A DNA stretch of 64,000 nt from VYFG01 sp965203365. GTDB taxonomy: Bacteria; Pseudomonadota; Gammaproteobacteria; Arenicellales; Poriferihabitantaceae. Under the pieces are notes generated by a model. That model was not told the origin of the DNA. It ran no database searches and saw only the letters and a list, made by a program, of their open reading frames with translations. The stretch is taken from positions 124,001 through 188,000 of the forward strand of contig OZ241878.1 in the NCBI GenBank assembly GCA_965203365.1. Direction: 5' to 3'. Position numbers and translations under genes: made by a program. Positions 18,008 to 26,868 of the stretch are shown one piece after another. Each line of letters opens with the position of its first letter. Positions within the stretch are counted from its first letter, which is position 1.

Positions 18008-19318
18008 TCAGACATCGACCGCCTCCTGGCCAATGTTGTCGACACCGAACACCCGCTTGTAGCGTTCAATTTCGTCGGGAGGTCCCGACGCCTTGGCCAG
18101 GTTGTCGGACAGTTTCACCGTGGGTTTGTGGTTCGCCCGGGTGACCTTGCAGACCAGGGAAATAGCCCGAAGTGGTTCGTTTGTGTTCGGCGTACAATCC
18201 CGAAAATCGTTGGTTAAGTGCGTCCCCCAACCAAAGCCGAGTCGAACCCTTCCCTGGAAATGATGGTAGGCCCTTTCGATGGAGTCCACATCCAGACCAT
18301 CGGAAAAGATCAACAGCTTTTGCGTCGGGTCTTCCCCCCGTTCCTGCCACCAGTGGATCAGTTCCTCGCCCCCCTCCACGGGGTCTTTCGAGTCAATGCG
18401 ACAGCCACTCCAGCCACTGACCCAGTCGGGCGCATGGCGCAGGAACTGGGTGGTGCCGAATGTGTCGGGAAGAACGATCAACAAGTTGCCGTCGTAGGTT
18501 TGCTGCCAATGCTCCAGGATCCGGTAGGGAGCGTTTCGCAGGTCATGATCGTCGTGGGCCAGCGTGGCCTGCACCATCGGCAGTTCATGGGCATTGGTCC
18601 CGATGGCATCCAGATCCAGTTCCATGGCCATCAGTACATTGCTGGTGCCGATGAAGGCGTCTCCCAGTCCTTCCTGCATGGCGGCGATGCACCATCGTTG
18701 CCACAAAAATCCATGCCGCCGCCGAGTACCGAAATCGGCGATCCTGAGTTCCGGCAATGCCTTCAGCCGCACCACTTTTTCCCACAGCTTAGCCTTGGCC
18801 CGGGCATACAGTACATCCAGTTCAAATCGTCCGACCGCCGAAAGCGCCGCTCGGGCCCGCAATTCGCTGATGATGGACAAGGAAGGAATCTCCCACAATG
18901 TGACCTCGGCCCAAGGACCGTTGAAATCAATGTGGTATTGTCCGTTTTCTACTCGCAGGTCATATTCTGGTAGGGAATAGTTCCAGAGCCAGTTCAGGAA
19001 CTCCTCGGTGAACAGGCGTTTCTTGCCGTAGAAGGTATTTCCTGCCAGCCAGATGTACTCCTTGTTGGTGAGTCGGATCGTCCGGGCATGTTCCAGTTGA
19101 GCGACCAGTTCATCCTGGTCGACCTCATCGGCAAGGCGGATGGATGGATTGCGGTTGATGAGGGAAAATGTGACTGGAACATCACGAAACTCTTTCCATA
19201 TGGTCTGCAACATCAACAGCTTGTAGATGTCCGTATCAAGGATGCTGCGAATGATTGGATCCAGCTTGAAAGTATGATTGTAGACCCGCGTGGCGATATC
19301 CGTCATATGAGGCTGCAT
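18008..19318 (-). CDS. pncB: Nicotinate phosphoribosyltransferase
   Basis: A 436-residue nicotinate phosphoribosyltransferase, which makes nicotinate mononucleotide from nicotinate, PRPP and ATP in the NAD salvage pathway. Diagnostic stretches are SILDTDIYKLLMLQTIW at the N-terminus, RIADFGTRRRHGFLWQ in the middle, and LIFSDGLDVDSI with RLGFGWGTHLTND near the end (phosphoribosyl-binding). Length is that of gammaproteobacterial PncB (about 400) plus a few residues at each end. Two starts are possible, ATG 19318 or ATG 19306. Both ends of the protein look complete, and no frameshift is seen. Confidence 0.95.
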   Translation of the reverse strand: MQPHMTDIATRVYNHTFKLDPIIRSILDTDIYKLLMLQTIWKEFRDVPVTFSLINRNPSIRLADEVDQDELVAQLEHARTIRLTNKEYIWLAGNTFYGKKRLFTEEFLNWLWNYSLPEYDLRVENGQYHIDFNGPWAEVTLWEIPSLSIISELRARAALSAVGRFELDVLYARAKAKLWEKVVRLKALPELRIADFGTRRRHGFLWQRWCIAAMQEGLGDAFIGTSNVLMAMELDLDAIGTNAHELPMVQATLAHDDHDLRNAPYRILEHWQQTYDGNLLIVLPDTFGTTQFLRHAPDWVSGWSGCRIDSKDPVEGGEELIHWWQERGEDPTQKLLIFSDGLDVDSIERAYHHFQGRVRLGFGWGTHLTNDFRDCTPNTNEPLRAISLVCKVTRANHKPTVKLSDNLAKASGPPDEIERYKRVFGVDNIGQEAVDV

Positions 19319-19436
19319 GGGTCAAGATCAGGTCGCTGGCCGGGGATGCAAAGGGATCGGTTGGGAAATGTCAGCCGCCACCTGCCGATGGGTACTCTTC
19401 GATCGGGGTCGGCAGGTTCGTATCATATCGGACGGG

Positions 19437-20285
19437 TCAATGATTCCGCCCATAGAACATTTGGCGCTCCTGGTCGGTAAACATGACGCCGGGATGATCA
19501 AAATAAGAAAAAACGGCAATGATTCGAGTCCGGTCACCAACGACCGGAGAGACCCGATGGGCGGTGCAACGGCCACGAAACACGTTGAGCGTGCCGGCCC
19601 TGAGGTCGAGTGTGTGCGCAGATGCGGCGTCATCCGCCAAAAATGCCCCCACCCCATCGTAATTGGGGTCATGCTCACTGCGCAGGTGACTGCAATACTG
19701 AAACTCTCCCCCTTGATCCGGTTCCTGCAGCAGTATCGTGACCGTGAATTCGGCTCGGTCAAAATGCCAGTTAAGGGCTTCACCTTGTTGGTAGCCCATC
19801 ACATTGACCTTGGCGAGAGGGTCGGCCATCGGAAACAGGCAATCTTTTCGCATCACAGCTGCCAGAAACCCAATCAACGGCTTCCATTCATAGATTTCCA
19901 GCAAGGGATTGGGAAACAGTTGGTCGGCGCACAGTGTGTGATTGACGGTCTGGAAACGCCTCAGGGCCGCATGGTTTTCCGGCAGTCCCGGCACCTTGTC
20001 GGCGAAATAGATATTGTGCTCTTGGGAATGGGTGAATGCTTCGGTAGCAAAAAGTGCTTCCAGCGGGTCCACGATACGATGGACCGCCTTCGAGCAGACC
20101 AATCCTTCCAGATTGAAAAGGCCGAACTCCTCCAAGTGCGCCTGCCCTTTTTGGATCAGCGGTCCGGTCCGGCTAGGGTCGTGCAAAGGATAGCGCACCA
20201 AATCCAGAATTTGACTCATTCCGTCAGCACATCGGCCCGTCTGGTCGTTCCAGCATGTCTCAAGTGATGAAGCAGTGGTGGACAT
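19437..20285 (-). CDS. 2-oxoglutarate/Fe(II) oxygenase, BesD/HalD-like clade
   Basis: A protein of up to 282 residues with a jelly-roll 2OG-Fe(II) dioxygenase core. The iron triad is His and Asp in NWHFDRAEFTVTILL and a distal His in RCTAHRVSPV, with an Arg for 2-oxoglutarate in DRTRIIAVFSYF. The stretch HFDRAEFTVTILLQ resembles the BesD/HalD family, whose halogenases have Gly in place of the iron-binding Asp. Here the Asp is kept, so hydroxylation rather than chlorination is expected, probably of an amino acid. The start is uncertain: ATG 20285, or ATG 20219 (MSQILDLVRY) where similarity seems to begin. It stands alone, 118 bp upstream of pncB. Confidence 0.8.
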   Translation of the reverse strand: MSTTASSLETCWNDQTGRCADGMSQILDLVRYPLHDPSRTGPLIQKGQAHLEEFGLFNLEGLVCSKAVHRIVDPLEALFATEAFTHSQEHNIYFADKVPGLPENHAALRRFQTVNHTLCADQLFPNPLLEIYEWKPLIGFLAAVMRKDCLFPMADPLAKVNVMGYQQGEALNWHFDRAEFTVTILLQEPDQGGEFQYCSHLRSEHDPNYDGVGAFLADDAASAHTLDLRAGTLNVFRGRCTAHRVSPVVGDRTRIIAVFSYFDHPGVMFTDQERQMFYGRNH

Positions 20286-21098
20286 ATTCGGGGTGGCTGT
20301 CAGGTTTCGCTTGGGGCATCATCAGGCGATGCATGGCGGTGTTGTGTTACGGTGCATGGTTCCATCATGTCACCACCACCCCATCATCATTCCCGCTCCC
20401 GGCGCCCTCAAAGTCCGGTTCAATCCGATCCATTTGGCCAAACTGAAGGATTCGACATTTCGCTTGGATTGATTTGCCCAAATTGTCAAGTGGTTTGTCC
20501 CGATTGTCCCAATGCCGGGCAGGATGTTCCCATGACCATAAGGCCTCATCGCTTAAGTGTAACATGTGCCCGACAGGATGACGCAAAGCAGCTGAAAGGA
20601 GCCGTCCCGTTCCGTCCGGCCCCGGAGACAACGCTCTCGCGAAGATGAATGACCCGCCGCGACCGAAGTGGGATTCGTCTTGATGGTGGGGCGGCCGACG
20701 GTATCTTCGGAGGGGCCGCTTCGGGAAGGCACAGGAGGTGAACTGTCATCGGGCGTTGGGGTCGTGCGAATTCACTCCCGAGAATTCATTGGACTGGCTC
20801 TTCACTATGGTAGACATCGGGAGTGAGGTATCCCATCATCCTCGATAGCACTTTGAAACTTTTCATCATGACGCATGCAAACCAAACCGCGGAACTGCCT
20901 CGGTAAATGTCTTGTCAAGGGTTGGGGATTCAGGGCCGGCCGTTGTTCTGTTGCGTATTTGACCATGCCTGTCGCAATCCATTTTCCGCTTGGTCGCAGG
21001 CGGGTGATCTTCAGGTTCAGGCATGGGGTGATCATACCGAAAAACCCTCTTGGCCGGATATAATTCACTGATCTCGCCCCATCAGAACCGCATCGTTT
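20286..21098. other. 813-bp region without a supported gene
   Basis: This divergent intergenic region lies between the 2OG oxygenase (-) and Rieske oxygenase (+) genes. Short open frames exist, including one at 20352-20648 with CPNCQVVCPDCPN, but none has a convincing ribosome site or family signature. No tRNA or rRNA is seen. It may simply hold the two divergent promoters. Confidence 0.5.
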
Positions 21099-22241
21099 AT
21101 GGTCACCAGTCTGACGCCACAGGATTACCACCACATCAGCCAGGGGTATCATGAAGACCCAGCCCGTTCCTTTTCACTCCTGGCCGATGCCTACACAAAG
21201 CCCCACTGGTACGATGTGGACCGTTCCGAGATCATATCCCGCACATGGCAATGGGTTTGTCATGTCGAAAAACTCAGGGAGCCGGGTTCATGGCTGACAG
21301 CTGAAATCGCCGACAACCCCGTGATCGTACTGCGAGACGGCCAAGGAGAGTTGCGGGCTTTCTACAATGTCTGCAAACATCGGGCAATGCAATTGCTCGA
21401 AGGAGAGGGTAAGGCCAAGCTGATCACCTGCCCCTACCACGGTTGGTCCTACGATTTGGCAGGACAGTTGGTCCGGGCCCCGGAAACAGATTCACTCACT
21501 GGTTTTGACTGTGACCGCATTGGGCTCGAATCGATTCCGGTCGAAGAGTTCTGCGAGTTCGTTTTTGTGAACCTGAATCCAAAAGCGAGCCCACTGGCCC
21601 AGCAAAGCGGCGACCTTGTGGATGAAATCAGGCATTTTGCGCCGGACTTGGGCCGGCTGACGTTTGCCCATCGACTGCACTACGATATCCAGTCGAACTG
21701 GAAAAATGTGGTGGACAATTTCCTCGAGTGCTATCACTGTCCGATTGCACACCGGGATTTTTGTACTCTGGTGGATATGGACACCTACAAGGTGATGACT
21801 CATGGCATCTATTCAAGCCACATGGCTGAAGCGGGCAAGAGCGAAAACAGCGCCTACCCAGTTGCGAAGGCAACGGTGAAGCACCATGCGGTCTGGTGGT
21901 TGTGGCCCAATACCTGCTTCATGCGCTACCCCGGTCGGGGCAACATGATTGTCCTGCAAATCATCCCCGTCGCGCCGGAACGGACGCTTGAGACATATGA
22001 TTTCTTCTTCGAGACGGCTGAACCGAGCGAAGACGAAAGGGAAGCCATTCATTACCTCGATACCGTTTTGCAGGCTGAGGATATCTGGTTGGTGGAGAAT
22101 GTGCAAAAAGGGATGCGGACCCCGGCATTTCATCAAGGACGGATCGTGGTTGATCCGGACGGTTCCGGTCAGTCCGAGCATGCATTACACCACTTTCATG
22201 GGTTGGTACTGGAAGCCTATCGACGCACGGGGTCCGTCTAG
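21099..22241 (+). CDS. Rieske non-heme iron oxygenase, alpha subunit (betaine-demethylase-like)
   Basis: A 380-residue aromatic-ring-hydroxylase-type alpha subunit. The Rieske [2Fe-2S] ligands are CKHRAMQL (Cys92, His94) and CPYHGWSYD (Cys111, His114). The mononuclear iron site is NVVDNFLECYHCPIAH (His213, His218), with a later Asp in QAEDIWLVENVQKG. The FLECYHCP context is characteristic of the branch that demethylates or cleaves quaternary amines: glycine betaine monooxygenase GbcA, stachydrine demethylase Stc2 and carnitine oxygenase CntA. Given the carnitine-to-betaine genes nearby and the hydroxyproline-betaine-epimerase-like gene at 25.8 kb, betaine N-demethylation is the favoured role, but no reductase subunit is beside it and substrate is inferred. 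Confidence 0.85.
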   Translation: MVTSLTPQDYHHISQGYHEDPARSFSLLADAYTKPHWYDVDRSEIISRTWQWVCHVEKLREPGSWLTAEIADNPVIVLRDGQGELRAFYNVCKHRAMQLLEGEGKAKLITCPYHGWSYDLAGQLVRAPETDSLTGFDCDRIGLESIPVEEFCEFVFVNLNPKASPLAQQSGDLVDEIRHFAPDLGRLTFAHRLHYDIQSNWKNVVDNFLECYHCPIAHRDFCTLVDMDTYKVMTHGIYSSHMAEAGKSENSAYPVAKATVKHHAVWWLWPNTCFMRYPGRGNMIVLQIIPVAPERTLETYDFFFETAEPSEDEREAIHYLDTVLQAEDIWLVENVQKGMRTPAFHQGRIVVDPDGSGQSEHALHHFHGLVLEAYRRTGSV

Positions 22242-22395
22242 GCAGCTTGCCGGCGGTATTAGGCAAGGGGATGCAATGTCCTTTCACATCCGTCTGGTGG
22301 CGCCGTATGCATCCCGTGAGGCGCACCGTTGATAAAAAGCCAATGGGTAGCTGGTCCATCCATCCGGCTATGACCATCTGACACTTACCCCTGAC

Positions 22396-23217
22396 TTACC
22401 CCTTTTCCAGGCTTGTCAAGGGTGGCAGGTCGGCAGGCTCGTCCAGGACAACTCGAAATCCAATGTTGGCGGGCGGATAGCCGATCGAACAACCCCCAAT
22501 CGGCACATGACGTATGAACTCGGGGACATAGGTCACATGGGTTCCCGCCAGTACTCTCCAGCCCTTGCATCGTGCGGTGGTGGTTTCTGGCGTATCCTGG
22601 TCATTTCGGTTCCAGCAGGATGCTGTCCACTCCCACACATTGCCGTCCAGGTCGGCAATGCCGGCCGAACTCACGCCAAAGTGTCCGGCTGTCTGCGTTT
22701 GTCGGGGAGCCCGTTGGGGAAAGAACCGATATTCGTTCGCCCATTCCATCCGCGGGTCGTCGAACAGCCTCTTTCCCGCATCCTGCTGTGCCAGAACATC
22801 AGCGGCCAGCAGTTTCCACTCGTTCTCAGTCGGTAGCCGATACGGCTTTCCGGTTGCCTTGGACAACCAGGTCAGGTATTGCTGGGTATCGAACCAGTTC
22901 ACGTCCGACACCGGATGATCGGGACGAGTGTATGGATAGGTTTTCGGTCGATGATCACATCCACCTTGGTCCACACACTCGTCCCATTGGGCATTGGTCA
23001 CTTCGTATTTGGCGACGTTGAGGGTCCGGTGGAACCGGTCTGGCGTTGCCACCGTTACCGGGACGAGTTCGAGATCAACAGCGAACCGGTCTGGCCCCGT
23101 CTGCGCCAGGTTGTAGACGCTGGCCAGAACCGCACTGCCCAACAATGCCAACCCAACTGAAGCGAACACGCCGGTTCGGCCGTGGAACCAACGTCGCATG
23201 GTGAAGTCCTGCCCCAA
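22396..23217 (-). CDS. nirV: NirV-like SUMF1/FGE-domain membrane protein
   Basis: A 273-residue protein with one N-terminal membrane segment (about residues 16-36) and a periplasmic SUMF1 (formylglycine-generating-enzyme-like) domain: NVAKYEVTNAQWDECV, HPVSDVNWFDTQQYLTW, RLPTENEWKLLA, GNVWEWTASCW and NIGFRVVLDE. The Cys pair used for catalysis in true FGE is missing in the segment before GFRVV, so it should not be a sulfatase maturase. It starts 9 bp after the nirK stop. A SUMF1 protein directly behind nirK is the arrangement of nirV in denitrifiers such as Rhodobacter; NirV's exact role is not known. The name is assigned on this context. Confidence 0.83.
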   Translation of the reverse strand: MGQDFTMRRWFHGRTGVFASVGLALLGSAVLASVYNLAQTGPDRFAVDLELVPVTVATPDRFHRTLNVAKYEVTNAQWDECVDQGGCDHRPKTYPYTRPDHPVSDVNWFDTQQYLTWLSKATGKPYRLPTENEWKLLAADVLAQQDAGKRLFDDPRMEWANEYRFFPQRAPRQTQTAGHFGVSSAGIADLDGNVWEWTASCWNRNDQDTPETTTARCKGWRVLAGTHVTYVPEFIRHVPIGGCSIGYPPANIGFRVVLDEPADLPPLTSLEKG

Positions 23218-23226
23218 AAAACGCGG

Positions 23227-24423
23227 TTACGCCATGATCGGACCGGGTTTTTGCACCTGCTTCATCAGGCCATCATCCCAGTCTCCCTCTACCACGACAT
23301 GGGACGCAGCCCCCAGTTGAACCGCTTCGATCAGGTTGTGGTTCAGGTAGACATAAATCCCCGGCTGGCGGAAGGTGTACATGGCGGCCCCGGCTGATCC
23401 TCCCCGGATGAACCAAGTCTCCAGTCCCGTCGTCGGATCATCTGTAAACGAACCGGTTTCCCAGACGTAGTCGCCATGTCCCCCAATCAGGTGAGGTCGC
23501 GAATCGCGATTGGCTTGGGCGTGGACGATCAGCACGGTTTCTCCCACTTTGGACTTGAACGCATTGTCACCGGTGAGCGCACCGACCTTGCCATTGAACA
23601 CGACATGCGTCGGAATCAATTGGGCCATGAGCGGCAATACGTCTGCCAGATTCTCACCCGGGATGGAATACTTCTTGTAGTTGCCATCGGCATCCTTCGG
23701 CACATAGAAGTCCTGCTCGCCGACATAGAACACCTGGTCATAGGCCAACTGGTTGCCATGCTTGTCCTTCAGGCCATCACGAGGCAGAACCATGATGGCT
23801 CCATTCATGCCATGAACGACATGATATGGAATCATGACCCCTCCGGGTGCGCAATGATAGACGAATACGCCCGGTTTGACCGCGCGCCAGCGGAGCTTGG
23901 TCTGCTCGCCTGGTTGAACGTGGGTCAGCGTGCCGCCCCCCAATGCGCCGGTTGAAGCATGGAAGTCGATGTTATGTTCCATCGTACTTTCCTTGGGATT
24001 GATCAACGTCAGTTCGACATAGTCTCCTTCGTGACACACGATCAACGGTCCGGGCACCGAACCGTCGTACGTCAGAGCCCAGACTTCGGTTCCGAGATCG
24101 TCAATTTCCCAACGCACTTCATGAGTCACCATCGTCACTTCGATGACTTTCGGACCGCCACTTGCGACTTGTTCATGCTCCGGTGCGCCCGGCGGTGCCA
24201 CTAGTTCCTGCGTGACTCGGGGCAACTTCATGATTTCGTCCTCACTCATTGAGGAGCGCAGTCCAGTGAACAGGCTGGAATCGCCCGTCCCGTACGCCAA
24301 GGCTTGATTCCCCACAGTGGCCGCTGCCAGGGAACCCGCCACGGCCGAACTCGAGATCAGAGTCGAAGCCTTGAGGAAATCTCTCCGGTCGAGACCCAGA
24401 CCAGTATCATTGCTATCAGACAT
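23227..24423 (-). CDS. nirK: Copper-containing nitrite reductase (NO-forming)
   Basis: A 398-residue NirK. A twin-arginine signal (RRDFLKAS near residue 13) directs it to the periplasm. Two cupredoxin domains follow. Copper ligands are visible in MEHNIDFHAS (His pair), FVYHCAPGGVMIPYHVVHGM (His, Cys, Met of the type 1 site plus a His) and the distal HVVFNGKV of the type 2 site. It reduces nitrite to nitric oxide. The ATG has a strong ribosome site, GGAGGTGA, 5 nt upstream. Upstream of it I see TTGATGGAATCAG, a near palindrome with FNR-type half-sites, but the spacer is 3 rather than 4 nt, so an FNR/NNR box is only a possibility. nirV follows. Confidence 0.95.
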   Translation of the reverse strand: MSDSNDTGLGLDRRDFLKASTLISSSAVAGSLAAATVGNQALAYGTGDSSLFTGLRSSMSEDEIMKLPRVTQELVAPPGAPEHEQVASGGPKVIEVTMVTHEVRWEIDDLGTEVWALTYDGSVPGPLIVCHEGDYVELTLINPKESTMEHNIDFHASTGALGGGTLTHVQPGEQTKLRWRAVKPGVFVYHCAPGGVMIPYHVVHGMNGAIMVLPRDGLKDKHGNQLAYDQVFYVGEQDFYVPKDADGNYKKYSIPGENLADVLPLMAQLIPTHVVFNGKVGALTGDNAFKSKVGETVLIVHAQANRDSRPHLIGGHGDYVWETGSFTDDPTTGLETWFIRGGSAGAAMYTFRQPGIYVYLNHNLIEAVQLGAASHVVVEGDWDDGLMKQVQKPGPIMA

Positions 24424-24632
24424 AATTCACCTCCGAACGGTTATCAACTCAGTCAGACAATCCTGCAGCAGGATAGTTCAAAGTTTGCGCACTTGAGACA
24501 ACCCCCATTCTGATTCCATCAAGGGGTGGCCACCACTCTATCGTGAGGCCAATGCACGGTCCCCGCTGATCCCCGGATTCCGTATGATTTTGAGGTCAGC
24601 CACTATCCGGCAAGTCTTATTAGAGGGAGTTC

Positions 24633-24767
24633 ATGGGCGACCAAGAAGAAGACCCAGTATCTGAACCGATAACACCCCATGATGGCCGATGTGGTTCCAG
24701 CCGACGCTGCACTGAATGCCGGCACTGTGAACACACGGTCTACCGCCCTCTTTCGATAGAGCGATAG
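24633..24767 (+). CDS. Small Cys-rich ORF, putative zinc-ribbon peptide
   Basis: A 44-residue frame from ATG 24633 with a good ribosome site (GAGGGAGT, about 4 nt upstream). It contains RCTECRHCEHTVYRPL, a CxxC-x-x-C cluster followed by His that could bind zinc. The Cys spacing and the ribosome site are the only support; there is no family match I recognise. It lies beside an IS end fragment in a region with other short frames, so it could also be a chance ORF or a relic. Confidence 0.3.
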   Translation: MGDQEEDPVSEPITPHDGRCGSSRRCTECRHCEHTVYRPLSIER

Positions 24768-24810
24768 GTCGTATATTGACTTTCCGAAGCCCCTTCTTGA
24801 GCACCGACTT

Positions 24811-24920
24811 CCACGCCGAAGTGCAACACTCTCCGCGCTCCCGACATGAGGGCGTCGCCCGAAGGGAGGGAGCGCGGCGGCAACCGGACAATTCAGCCCC
24901 CCAAGGGGCTGAAAGGGGCT
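24811..24920 (-). mobile_element. Solo end of the IS30-type element, copy 2
   Basis: Reverse-complemented, this block matches 6420-6528 closely: GCCCCTTTCAGCCC, GGGCTGAATT, CGCTCCC, GCCCTCATG and GGGAGCG occur in the same order, and CCACGCCGAAGTGCAACACT at 24811-24830 corresponds to the terminal repeat. No transposase remains beside it. Either an IS copy was lost leaving its end, or this 110-bp segment moves or is maintained on its own like a MITE. Confidence 0.65.
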
Positions 24921-24968
24921 ATTCGCCACTCGGAGTGTTGCCCGATGCGCTAAAATGCGTGGACATGC

Positions 24969-25320
24969 TTGGGTCGGACCGCTGATGTTCGTCTGGACTA
25001 CCCCACTTTGGAATACTCCGTTGGGTCGAATCCATCTGGAGAGTGTGGAAAACTCTTTCTTCGGGGCTGGCTGGCGGGCTTTTTCGGCAGTGTCACCTTG
25101 CATTTCGCTCTCTTAATCATATACGTGGTCGGAGCTTCGCTGCCGGACGAAATTTCTGTTTTACTTCATACTGGCCGTGGGAATATTGATCGGACTTGTT
25201 GTCACCTCCGGGGTAAAGAAAGGGTCCGTTGGCGTTATATTTCTTGTCGGGAAGTTTCGTGCCTGGCACCACCTACATTCTGACTTGCTTAATCTGGTTC
25301 ACTGCAGCCTTTCCACTTGA
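24969..25320 (+). pseudogene. Frameshifted small membrane protein remnant
   Basis: Two adjacent frames make one plausible membrane protein. The first frame reads RGWLAGFFGSVTLHF and ALLIIYVVGASLPDE (to about 25155). The next, shifted by one base, reads KFLFYFILAVGILIG and LVVTSGVKKGSVGV, ending at TGA 25318. Together they give two or three hydrophobic helices with a short loop. Neither frame alone is convincing, so I read this as a gene with a single-base indel near 25150. No family is recognised and the start is unclear. Confidence 0.35.
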
Positions 25321-25334
25321 GAGGAGGTTCTGTC

Positions 25335-25592
25335 ATGCGAAACCATCTCCCAGTAACTTCGATCCTTTCGGCTGTCCTGATCGGTAGGTTTGTCATCACT
25401 GCCGCAGTCGCGGATGCTGGGCAGGTCTGCGTTGCCGGCGAGGTTCTTTGGATTGGCCATAAAGTAGTGGAGCACTTTCTCGACGCGTGCCTTGCCACAT
25501 CGTTCTGCAGCGTGAAGTCGGGAGAGGGAATGATCCCGACTTTGAGCGGAGACAGGATATCGGGCGAGCTTAATTGTGGACCGGTCGCCTGA
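25335..25592 (+). CDS. Small putative secreted protein, unknown
   Basis: An 85-residue frame from ATG 25335 with a strong ribosome site (GAGGAGG, 25321-25327). The first about 28 residues form a Sec signal peptide (MRNHLPVTSILSAVLIG then AAVADA, cleavage likely after ADA). The mature part has four cysteines (in GQVCVAGEV, FLDACLATSFCSV and GELNCGP), fitting a disulfide-bonded periplasmic or secreted protein. I recognise no family. It is in an IS-scarred accessory stretch with no operon partner. The signal peptide plus ribosome site make it likelier to be real than most short frames here. Confidence 0.45.
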   Translation: MRNHLPVTSILSAVLIGRFVITAAVADAGQVCVAGEVLWIGHKVVEHFLDACLATSFCSVKSGEGMIPTLSGDRISGELNCGPVA

Positions 25593-25767
25593 TAGTTGTG
25601 ACAAAGTGACATGTGGCCCCCTTACCATATCCCTGTACATAATTTTGACCCAATTGTACTATTTCCCCGATCACTGCATGCATAGTCTTTTGAATCCAAA
25701 GGTGGTCCCGGCAACAATCAGGTTGGAGGGTGCCCCCCTCATTCCTGACAATTCAAGAGTTTGATTC

Positions 25768-26868
25768 GTGAAAATCAGCAGCATCAGCGTATATCAGGTT
25801 GACCTCCCGATGAAGGAAGGCTCCTACAGTTGGTCCACGCAGTCGTTTTCCGCTTTCGACAGCACCGTGGTGGTGGTTCAGACGGATGAGGGGATAACGG
25901 GCTTCGGGGAAGTCTGTCCGCTCGGACCCACCTATCTGGCTGCGTATGCCGAGGGCGCACGGACTGGAATTTCCATGCTGGCACCGAATCTCATCGGTCA
26001 GGATCCTTGCCAATTGGGGGCGGTCAATCAGACGATGGACCAATCGCTCAAGGGTCATCCATATGTCAAATCCGCCATTGATATGGCCTGCTGGGACATT
26101 TTCGGCAAGGCCACGGGACAGCCAGTCTACAATTTGCTGGGGGGACGACTGCATGACAAGATCAAGCTGTTCAAGGTGATTTCCAGGACCGACCCGGACA
26201 TCATGGCCGACAAGTTGACCGAATATCAAGATATCGGCTTCACACAATTCCAGATGAAGGTCGGTGAAGATCCCGATGTCGATATCCAGCGAATTCGCAA
26301 GGTCGCGGCGCACCTGAAATCCGGCAATGTCCTGACGGCAGATGCCAATACTGGCTGGTTCCAGCACGATGCGATCAGAGTCGTCTCGGCCGTCAGCGAT
26401 ATCAACCTGTATATTGAACAGCCCTGCTTGACTTATGAGGAATGCCGCGTAGTTCGCGACCATTCCAGCCACCCGATGATTCTCGATGAGTGCATGGACA
26501 GCCTGCACTTATTGTTGCGTGGGTATCAGGATCAGGCCATGGATCTGATCAATCTCAAGATAAGCCGTGTGGGCGGGTTGACCAGAGCCCATCTCTTTCG
26601 CAACCTGTGCGCTTCGTTGGGGATTGTCATGACGATCGAGGATTCATGGGGTGGGGAAATCGCGACCGCCGCCATTGCCCATTTGTCCCATTCGACCCCG
26701 AAAGGCTTCCATTTCCAGTCATCTCCGTTTCACGATTACGCCACCATAGCGATTGCTGAAGGTGGACCGTGTATCCAAGATGGCTATATGTGGGTGAACG
26801 ATACACCGGGGTTGGGGGTGACACCGGACTTTGCTCAACTGGGCAAGCCAGTGATGACAGTGAAGTAG
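25768..26868 (+). CDS. Enolase-superfamily enzyme, hydroxyproline betaine 2-epimerase-like
   Basis: A 366-residue mandelate racemase/muconate lactonizing-type enzyme starting at GTG 25768. Catalytic residues are all in place: Lys164 in FQMKVGED, metal ligands Asp192 (TADANTGW), Glu217 (YIEQPC) and Asp240 (ILDECMD), and Lys264 in NLKISRVGG; VMTIEDSWGGEI closes the barrel. The KxG and LKISRVGG lysines on opposite faces are those of 1,1-proton-transfer epimerases. The whole sequence resembles HpbD, which epimerises 4-hydroxyproline betaine and proline betaine. This fits the betaine theme of the window, notably the Stc2-like Rieske oxygenase at 21.1 kb. A related dehydratase or racemase activity cannot be excluded. 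Confidence 0.83.
   Translation: MKISSISVYQVDLPMKEGSYSWSTQSFSAFDSTVVVVQTDEGITGFGEVCPLGPTYLAAYAEGARTGISMLAPNLIGQDPCQLGAVNQTMDQSLKGHPYVKSAIDMACWDIFGKATGQPVYNLLGGRLHDKIKLFKVISRTDPDIMADKLTEYQDIGFTQFQMKVGEDPDVDIQRIRKVAAHLKSGNVLTADANTGWFQHDAIRVVSAVSDINLYIEQPCLTYEECRVVRDHSSHPMILDECMDSLHLLLRGYQDQAMDLINLKISRVGGLTRAHLFRNLCASLGIVMTIEDSWGGEIATAAIAHLSHSTPKGFHFQSSPFHDYATIAIAEGGPCIQDGYMWVNDTPGLGVTPDFAQLGKPVMTVK

Noticed and set aside
22396..23217. Formylglycine-generating enzyme for BetC
   Set aside because: The catalytic cysteine pair is absent and the gene is behind nirK.
24424..24600. Canonical FNR box upstream of nirK
   Set aside because: The TTGAT/ATCAG half-sites are 3 nt apart rather than 4, so the match is not good enough to claim.
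24603..25103. 166-residue minus-strand frame containing PFQPLGGLN
   Set aside because: Part is the IS-end repeat, which also occurs at 6.4 kb outside any gene; the rest has no motif.
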